Position numbers and translations under genes: made by a program
Shown here: one piece after another, positions 6,963 through 12,060 of the stretch
How the letters are laid out: every line of letters starts with the position of its first letter
Position numbering within the stretch: the first letter of the stretch is position 1
Notes under the pieces: model-generated
Databases searched by the model: none
Told to the model about the DNA's origin: nothing
What the model saw: only the letters and a program-made list of their open reading frames with translations
NCBI GenBank assembly: GCA_934167785.1
Contig: CAKPLX010000032.1
Location: 1-12,060 of the forward strand
Length of the DNA stretch: 12,060 bases
Direction of reading: 5' to 3'
Source of the DNA: an uncultured Bacilli bacterium
Lineage (GTDB): Bacteria > Bacillota_I > Bacilli_A > RF39 > UBA660

Positions 6963-7677
6963 CATAACTAATATAACTATTTTCTTTACTCATTGTAGAA
7001 TTTTGGTTTAATACAACAGTAATTTGTTCGGCATGCTTTGTTTTATAATAAATCTTTTCTACACCATCAGCAAGCAACTCATCTTCTTCACCATGACCAT
7101 ATAAATATAATTTATGATCTCTTAAATAAAATATATAATTACTAGCTCCTGCTGTTCCTGAACCAGTTAATGCCTCATTAGCTTCCACAGTCTCTGTTCC
7201 ATAAGCCGTTTCAAAAGTAAAACTCTTTAACTCATTTTCTGAAGATGTATTTTCCTGTTTAGTTTCACTCTCCTTTTTTTGAACAGAAACTTCTCCAATC
7301 TCTATCTTTAAATTTTGATCAATTTCAATAGGATAAACTCTTTCTTCTAAGGAAGTATCTTCCCATTCTCTTTTGTAAGTACAAGTCAAATTTACTTTTC
7401 CTGCTTTTAATCCAGTCAAAGTAATAACGTATTTTCCTCCTACTCCAGTCATATTCTCATCACTCTTATTTTCTTCCTGATAAGTACTTTTTACTCTCAA
7501 ATATTGATTATCTGCATTGCATTTCCATTGATACCCCGTTGTTTCATTTCCTTCCAAAACAATTTCACGAGATTGTCCTTTTTCATCCTTTGTTTTTTCT
7601 TCCGCTTTCTCCTTTTTAGCAACACCACATCCAGTAAATGATAATAAAATAAAACTATAAATCAATAACTTTTTCAT
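6955..7677 (-). CDS. Lipoprotein with chagasin-like (I42) inhibitor domain
   Basis: The 240-residue protein starts with a lipoprotein signal peptide, MKKLLIYSFILLSFTGC, with Cys17 as the likely lipidated residue (Phe at -3 is less usual). A charged spacer (18-36) leads to a domain at about 37-127. This has the three loop motifs of family I42 cysteine-protease inhibitors: NETTGYQW (44-51, usually NPTTGYxW), GVGGKYVI (78-85) and KREWED (102-107, usually RPW). A Lys/Glu/Ser-rich linker (132-150) joins it to a C-terminal domain of about 90 residues (151-240), rich in Tyr and Gly, which I do not recognise. It should sit on the outer face of the membrane. ATG follows an AGAGGAAG site. It lies 15 bp downstream of mgtA and must share its transcript. 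Whether it inhibits proteases is inference from motifs. Confidence 0.75.
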   Translation of the reverse strand: MKKLLIYSFILLSFTGCGVAKKEKAEEKTKDEKGQSREIVLEGNETTGYQWKCNADNQYLRVKSTYQEENKSDENMTGVGGKYVITLTGLKAGKVNLTCTYKREWEDTSLEERVYPIEIDQNLKIEIGEVSVQKKESETKQENTSSENELKSFTFETAYGTETVEANEALTGSGTAGASNYIFYLRDHKLYLYGHGEEDELLADGVEKIYYKTKHAEQITVVLNQNSTMSKENSYISYEK

Positions 7678-7692
7678 CTTCCTCTTCCTTTC

Positions 7693-10314
7693 TTATAGCC
7701 ATTCATGATATTTTTTGATATAAATATTCTTAATAAACGAAACAATTCCAAAATAAAATATAACTAATATAAACAAATAAAAATAAAAGATAGGAGGTAA
7801 TATTTCAAAATGAAATGACGTAATTTTATGAAAAAATATAGGTGTAAATATCGTTAATACTAACGAAAATAAAGTTAAAAAATTCAATTCCTTACTAGCA
7901 TTAGACTCAATAAATGGTTTTTTAGAAGTTCTTACATTAAAGATTATCATCAACTCTGTTACTAAACAAGTAACAAACCAAGCCGTTTGAAAGGATGAAG
8001 CACTATCTTTTGTATTATATCCCAGTAAATACCAGAAAATAATGAAAGATATGACATCAATTAAAGAACTCGTAATCCCCATTACTTTCATAAATCTAGA
8101 TAATCCCCTAGTATCCCATTTCTTAGGCTTTTTTAAAAATTCTGCATCAACATTATCATAAGGAATACCAATTTGTGAAAAATCATAAATAAAATCTTGA
8201 AGAAGCATTTGAATTGGTAAAAGTGGTAAAAATGGAAGAAAAATACTAGCAATCATTATACTAAATACATCACCAAAATCAGCACTCAAAGCCATCTTCA
8301 TATATTTAATAATATTCCCATAAACACATCTTCCCTCAATAACCCCATCATAAACAACCTGAAGGCTTTGTTTTAAAATAATAATATCACTAGCTTCCTT
8401 AGCAATCGATGAGGCAGTATTCACCGAAATTCCAACATCTGCCATATTTAAAGAAGGCGCATCATTCACTCCATCTCCCATATACCCAACAACATGTCCA
8501 TTTTTTCGATATAATGAAACAACTCTCTCTTTTTGAAGCGGATTCATCCGTGCAAAAACATCAACTACTTCTATTTTCTTGGCAAGTTCCTCATCTGACA
8601 TTTGATCAATATCACTTCCCAGTAAAATGTCATTTCCATTTAATCCTACTAAATTACAAATATTTTTCGTAGCATAAGGATTATCCCCAGTCAAAATCTT
8701 CGTTCGAATTCCAATATCTGCCAAAGAAACAAGTGTCTTTTTAACATCCTTCTTTGGTGGATCTAAAAAGCCAACAAAACCAACAAAAATCATATCTGAC
8801 TCAATATCTTTTGTACTATCTAAAGGACGATATTCACTCTTTTCTGAAAGAGCAATAACCTGCATCCCCGAATTGGCTAACTCAATCGCTTTATTTTGAA
8901 TAACTTCTTTAAAAGAAGAATTCATTTTCTTCACTTCTTCACCTATTTTAATTTTACTACAACAAGATAAAATCTCCTCTAACGCTCCCTTTGTAATTAC
9001 CCAATAATCATCTTTACTTTTTACAATAACAGTCTCTTTTTTTCTAGTATAATCAAAAGGAATTTCATCAACTTTCTCATAATTTTCCTCAATTTCCTTC
9101 AAATGATTTTTATTAGCATAGCGTATAATTGCTCGATCAACCAAATTCTTTATTCCCGTTGAATAATAACTATTCAAATAAGCATAAACTAAAATATCAT
9201 CATTCTCTATTCCCCTTGCATCAATATACTTTTGAAGAACAATTTGATTTTCAGTTAAAGTACCCGTTTTATCTGTACACAAAATATCCATCGCACCCAA
9301 ATTTTGAATCGACTCACTTTTTTTCACTAAAGTCTTCTTTTGTGCCAAACGTCTACTTCCTTTTGTCAAATTCACATTCAATATCATCGGCAACATACTA
9401 GGAGTAATTCCAACCGCAACAGATAGAGCAAAAAGAACAGCTTCATTAATATTTTTTTTAATCAAACCATCAATAATAACAACAACCAAACAAACAATCA
9501 CCATATACTTAATCAACAGATTAGAAATATGCTTAATTCCTAAATCAAAATTAGTAAGTACTTTCTTATTCTCTATTTCCCCACCCAAGTTACCTAAGTA
9601 AGTAGAAAAACCCGTTTCAACGACAACTCCCGTTCCAAGACCACTAACCACAGTAGACCCCATCAAACACATATTAGAAATAGCAAATATCTCACAATCC
9701 TGCTCCTGACAAGCAGCTCTTTTTTCTACTAAAGCACTTTCTCCAGTAAAAACTGACTCATTCAAAAACAAATCCTTAGCCTCAATTATTCTCAAATCCG
9801 CTGGAATAATAGCCCCAGCATTTAACTTTACAATATCCCCCTTCACCACATCCTCTACCCTGATTTCTAATTCCTTACCACCTCGAAATACAGTTGTAGT
9901 AGAATAAATCCTTGACTTCAACTTACGATTAAATTTATCCACAGAATAATCTTGAACAAACCGAATCAAAGCACTAATTAAAGCAATAACTAAAATAATC
10001 AAAGAACCAAGTCTATCCTGTAAAAAGAAATTAATCAATGCCAAAACAAATAAAATAATAATAAATTCATCTTTAAAAGATTGCAATAAAAAATAAAATA
10101 TTCCTCTCTTATTCTCCTTAATCACAATATTTTTACCATTTTTTTCTAATCTTTCTTTAACTTCTTTAGCCGTTAATCCATCCTTCTTAGTTTTATAATT
10201 TAAAAGTACTTCCTCCTCTTTCATCCTAGAAATAGATAAATATTTTTCTAATATCGTTAAATCATTACTCTTTAACATTTTTTTCTTTTTCTTAATAGCA
10301 AATATCTCTATCAA
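7693..10314 (-). CDS. mgtA: MgtA-type magnesium-importing P-type ATPase
   Basis: This P3B-type ATPase in the cell membrane would import magnesium at the cost of ATP. It has about 873 residues, normal length. Numbering from a GTG at 10323 (the TTG start is residue 4), the actuator TGES is at 193-196, the phosphorylation motif DKTGTLTE begins at Asp351, TGDN is at 545-548 and GDGVND at 616-621. About ten membrane segments are seen, two near 75-125, two near 265-315 and six after 675. The family signature near 695-740 is clear: FLPFLPLLPIQ, then YDFSQIGIPYDNVDAEFLKKPKKWD. TM4 reads TPSMLPM where MgtA/MgtB have TPEMLPM, and TM5-6 have Asp at usual Asn positions. The start is uncertain: TTG 10314 is preferred for GGTGAT four bases before it; GTG 10323 and ATG 10278 are alternatives. 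No M-box leader is present. Confidence 0.92.
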   Translation of the reverse strand: MIEIFAIKKKKKMLKSNDLTILEKYLSISRMKEEEVLLNYKTKKDGLTAKEVKERLEKNGKNIVIKENKRGIFYFLLQSFKDEFIIILFVLALINFFLQDRLGSLIILVIALISALIRFVQDYSVDKFNRKLKSRIYSTTTVFRGGKELEIRVEDVVKGDIVKLNAGAIIPADLRIIEAKDLFLNESVFTGESALVEKRAACQEQDCEIFAISNMCLMGSTVVSGLGTGVVVETGFSTYLGNLGGEIENKKVLTNFDLGIKHISNLLIKYMVIVCLVVVIIDGLIKKNINEAVLFALSVAVGITPSMLPMILNVNLTKGSRRLAQKKTLVKKSESIQNLGAMDILCTDKTGTLTENQIVLQKYIDARGIENDDILVYAYLNSYYSTGIKNLVDRAIIRYANKNHLKEIEENYEKVDEIPFDYTRKKETVIVKSKDDYWVITKGALEEILSCCSKIKIGEEVKKMNSSFKEVIQNKAIELANSGMQVIALSEKSEYRPLDSTKDIESDMIFVGFVGFLDPPKKDVKKTLVSLADIGIRTKILTGDNPYATKNICNLVGLNGNDILLGSDIDQMSDEELAKKIEVVDVFARMNPLQKERVVSLYRKNGHVVGYMGDGVNDAPSLNMADVGISVNTASSIAKEASDIIILKQSLQVVYDGVIEGRCVYGNIIKYMKMALSADFGDVFSIMIASIFLPFLPLLPIQMLLQDFIYDFSQIGIPYDNVDAEFLKKPKKWDTRGLSRFMKVMGITSSLIDVISFIIFWYLLGYNTKDSASSFQTAWFVTCLVTELMIIFNVRTSKKPFIESNASKELNFLTLFSLVLTIFTPIFFHKITSFHFEILPPIFYFYLFILVIFYFGIVSFIKNIYIKKYHEWL

Positions 10315-10336
10315 ACCTATCACCTACTCTAAAAGT

Positions 10337-10345
10337 ATTATAACA
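10337..10345 (-). promoter_or_regulatory. Extended -10 promoter of mgtA-lipoprotein operon
   Basis: TGTTATAAT on the minus strand (10345-10337) is a perfect extended -10; the -35 position (TATTAT) is poor. The leader to the TTG start would be under 20 bases, which leaves no room for a magnesium riboswitch. Confidence 0.65.
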
Positions 10346-10383
10346 CTTTATCTCTTAAAATAATATAACTTCTTTTCTCTTCA

Positions 10384-10408
10384 AGAAAAAAAGAGCAATT
10401 TGCTCTTT
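10384..10408 (-). terminator. Terminator of the 145-residue protein gene
   Basis: AAAGAGC (10390-10396) and GCTCTTT (10402-10408) form a tight stem with a five-base loop. Read leftward, the stem is followed by a T-rich run with TTCTTG. It starts 18 bases past the stop codon and separates this gene from the mgtA promoter. Confidence 0.85.
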
Positions 10409-10425
10409 AAATATAATAAAAATTT

Positions 10426-10863
10426 CTATCTTGTTTTATGCTTTTTTATAGAATCAAAACCAAAGATTTGATTTAATCCATCTATTCCATATTCATAACA
10501 ATTATCTATTTCGATAGGGCGATGACTATCTTTTGAAACCAAATCAACCCCAAACATTTCAACATCATGAAACCCAAAATCAATCACTTCATAAAACTTT
10601 TCTAATTGAACAGGTGAAATTTGATCAACCTCTGGAGAGGTGATAATATAACATATATTTTTAGCAACTTGAAAAGAAATAATTCCTTTTCTCGCTAAAT
10701 ACCAAGCATGCTCCATTTGATCTGTTCCACAATTAGAATTTAAATTCAACTTTGTCTCAATTTCATCAAAACAACACCAATGTCTTGGATTTACTTCATC
10801 TAAATAATTAACAATTACTTCTCCATTTGGTATAATCGCAATTACACCATCCTTATATTCCAT
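10426..10863 (-). CDS. Unrecognised 145-residue protein
   Basis: I do not recognise this protein. It begins MEYKDGVIAIIPNGEVIVNY and has no signal peptide or membrane segment, so it should be cytosolic. It is acidic in the middle, and basic only at its end (SIKKHKTR). Visible details are the HWCCFDE motif (28-34), five cysteines in all (30, 31, 45, 71, 122), a GTDQMEHAWYLARKG stretch (46-60) and a DFGFHDVEMFGVDLV stretch (95-109). The ATG has AGGAGG seven bases upstream. It has its own promoter and a strong terminator, and it shares no transcript with mgtA or the IS30 gene, which points to an independently regulated real gene. Codon use is like that of its neighbours. Confidence 0.75.
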   Translation of the reverse strand: MEYKDGVIAIIPNGEVIVNYLDEVNPRHWCCFDEIETKLNLNSNCGTDQMEHAWYLARKGIISFQVAKNICYIITSPEVDQISPVQLEKFYEVIDFGFHDVEMFGVDLVSKDSHRPIEIDNCYEYGIDGLNQIFGFDSIKKHKTR

Positions 10864-10927
10864 AAAACTACCTCCTATAATTTAAAAATAATCCGAAAAT
10901 CAAAATTCAAACTACTAACCTATCTCC

Positions 10928-10956
10928 ATTGTATCAAAACTTCTAAAAAAAGTCAT
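10928..10956 (-). promoter_or_regulatory. Promoter of the 145-residue protein gene
   Basis: On the minus strand, -35 ATGACT (10956-10951), a 17-base spacer and TGATACAAT (extended -10, 10936-10928) lie about 65 bases before the start codon. The -10 box has one mismatch and the -35 box two. Confidence 0.55.
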
Positions 10957-11014
10957 TAATGAAATAATTTTTATTTCAAAAACGTGAATTTTAATTTGGA
11001 TTTCCGTTTTTAGG

Positions 11015-11043
11015 TTAAAAACTGAAATAAGTCTTATTATAAT
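11015..11043 (+). promoter_or_regulatory. Likely promoter of the IS30-type transposase
   Basis: TATAAT at 11038-11043 is a perfect -10; TTAAAA 17 bases upstream is a weak -35. Two short palindromes overlap the region: a hairpin GTTTTTA/TAAAAAC (11006-11022) and AATAAG/CTTATT (11026-11038). They might bind a regulator or the transposase, but AT-rich chance is equally possible. Confidence 0.4.
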
Positions 11044-11081
11044 ATATTACTAGTTTCTTTGCTTTGAAGGAGGTAATAAAA

Positions 11082-11837
11082 ATGAAAGAATGGAAACATT
11101 TGACATTTGAACAAAGAAAGACTATTTCAGCTGCTATATCACATAATTATAAATTAAGAGAAATTGGAGAAAATTTATTAGTTGATCCAACTAGTGTATC
11201 AAAAGAAGTGAAAAGGAATAGAATTGAAACTTCAGTTGGTTTAAAAAATGATTGTAAACGCACCAAGAGATGGCCATATGTTTGTACAGGATGCAAAGAA
11301 AAATATAAAAATTGTCCTTATACAAAATATAAATACGATGCTACAATTGCTCAACAAAAGGCTGATACAAATTTAATTAATTCGAGAAGAGGAATAGACG
11401 TAGATTCAGAAGAATTTAATAAATTAGATAAAATCATCAAAGATGGCATTTCTGAAAATAAATCTATTTATCAAATCAAAATTGAAAACAACGATACTAT
11501 TAATAAATCAGTATCAACAATATATGGCTATATTAATAAAGGATATTTAACTACTAAAAGATTCGATTTACCCTACGCAGTTACTTATAAAAAAAGAAAA
11601 CATAATAAAAAGTATAACTATTCTGAAAATAATAAAATTGACAGAACAAGTCATACTTATCTAGATTATCTTGCCTACTTGCATAGACACCCAGGAATCT
11701 ACGTCTGGCAACTAGATTTCCTTGGAGCTATCAAAAATGATAACAATAATATTTTAACATTTATTCTGCCTAATTTGCAATTTACTTTATTAAATTTAAA
11801 AATAAAGTTTCAGATAGAAAAATTAGATTTCATATAA
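11082..11837 (+). pseudogene. IS30-family transposase, 3'-truncated
   Basis: The gene starts at ATG 11082 with AAGGAGGT seven bases before it. Residues 6-45 are the helix-turn-helix (HLTFEQRKTISAAIS, then a second helix ending SVSKEVKRNR) that binds the IS ends. A Cys-containing segment follows (Cys58, 68, 71, 78), as in the Firmicutes IS30 branch, then SIYQIKIENND and STIYGYINKGYL. The first catalytic Asp is Asp212 in VWQLDFLG. Family-like sequence stops near residue 237 (11790). The remaining 14 residues are out-of-family and end at TAA 11835-11837. The second Asp and the Glu are therefore missing, and the protein is about half the usual length. The cause is the IS91-type sequence that begins there. 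No left inverted repeat could be defined. Confidence 0.8.
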
Positions 11838-12060
11838 AAGATATATTTCTTGACCATTGGAATGATTTTCTAAATACATTCCCTACTCTAAATATTAGAG
11901 AAACTGTCTTTTACAATGTTAAACGAATGATAAAATGTAAAACTTTAGATTTAGGTTTTGACATTTTTAAATGTCCTAACTGCAACAAAGAAAAGTTTTG
12001 TTTCCATACTTGCAAATCTAGAATTTGTTCTTCTTGCGGTAACAAATACAATAACGAAAG
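11789..12060 (+). CDS. IS91-type transposase, N-terminal part (runs off window)
   Basis: The frame is open from 11774 to the window end and reads FHIKDIFLDHWNDFLNTFP, then RETVFYNVKRMIKCKTLDLG, then a zinc-binding region. Cysteine codons there are at 11972, 11981, 11999, 12011, 12026 and 12035, in the pattern CPNC...CFHTCKSRICSSCG. This is the N-terminal zinc-binding domain found before the HUH transposase core of IS91-type proteins. The usual start is not visible: no ATG, GTG or TTG with a ribosome-binding site precedes DIFLDHW, and the frame merges upstream with the IS30 gene. The upstream residues NLKIKF in the IS30 frame resemble the usual IS91 N-terminus, so a one-base frameshift near 11810 is possible. 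The copy may be dead; the catalytic part lies outside the window. Confidence 0.65.
   Translation, partial: MKFKNKVSDRKIRFHIKDIFLDHWNDFLNTFPTLNIRETVFYNVKRMIKCKTLDLGFDIFKCPNCNKEKFCFHTCKSRICSSCGNKYNNE

Noticed and set aside
10278..10345. Magnesium riboswitch (M-box) or leader peptide before mgtA
   Set aside because: From the predicted -10 to the start there are only about 22-60 bases, too short for an M-box, and there is no proline-rich or acidic leader frame.
10961..10977. GAAATAA/TTATTTC palindrome as an operator or IS30 end
   Set aside because: The arms are short and AT-only, and without a right-hand IS end it cannot be tested as an inverted repeat.
11064..11081. TTG start six codons upstream for the IS30 transposase
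   Set aside because: This would place the Shine-Dalgarno site AAGGAGGT inside the gene; the ATG at 11082 has correct spacing from it.

Overview
The window looks like a chromosomal segment of an uncultured, very AT-rich Gram-positive bacterium of the Bacilli / Erysipelotrichales / Mollicutes-related type. The evidence is strong AT bias in coding and non-coding DNA, Shine-Dalgarno sites based on AGGAGGTGAT, a lipoprotein signal peptide, the Bacillus-like order dusB-lysS, and insertion sequences of Firmicutes type. Tryptophan is always TGG in the intact genes, so the code is standard. I see no RNA genes, CRISPR array, phage genes or clear defence or toxin-antitoxin system.

Layout. Positions 1-36 hold the first codons of a leftward gene that runs off the window. 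Positions 113-1554 are a complete-ended but dead IS66-family element: 16-bp inverted repeats, an exact 8-bp target duplication, and a transposase gene broken by two stops and an internal deletion. Positions 1605-1790 hold a remnant of an ISL3-type transposase on the minus strand. From 1902 to 10863 comes an intact block of ordinary genes, nearly all leftward. In order of coordinate they are a YfcC-like membrane carrier, lysyl-tRNA synthetase (lysS), tRNA-dihydrouridine synthase (dus), a rightward sirtuin-type NAD-dependent deacylase, a chagasin-like (I42) lipoprotein, an MgtA-type magnesium P-ATPase and an unrecognised 145-residue protein. From 11082 to the end there is a truncated IS30-family transposase running straight into the start of an IS91-type transposase.

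Operons and signals. dus and lysS form one leftward unit. The sirtuin diverges from dus, with good promoters for both in the 99-bp gap. The sirtuin and the lipoprotein gene converge on one shared hairpin terminator that contains both stop codons. mgtA and the lipoprotein gene are 15 bp apart and must be cotranscribed. The 145-residue gene has its own promoter and a strong terminator before mgtA. Four promoters show an extended -10 (TGnTATAAT-like) with weak -35 boxes.

How the genes may work together: dus and lysS both serve translation (tRNA modification and charging). The MgtA-type pump and the surface lipoprotein may respond to the same envelope or cation stress, but only their cotranscription is visible. 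I do not see a convincing new multi-gene system. The points most worth checking are the substituted ion-site residues of the MgtA-like pump, its pairing with a two-domain I42 lipoprotein, the orphan 145-residue protein, and the IS30/IS91 junction.
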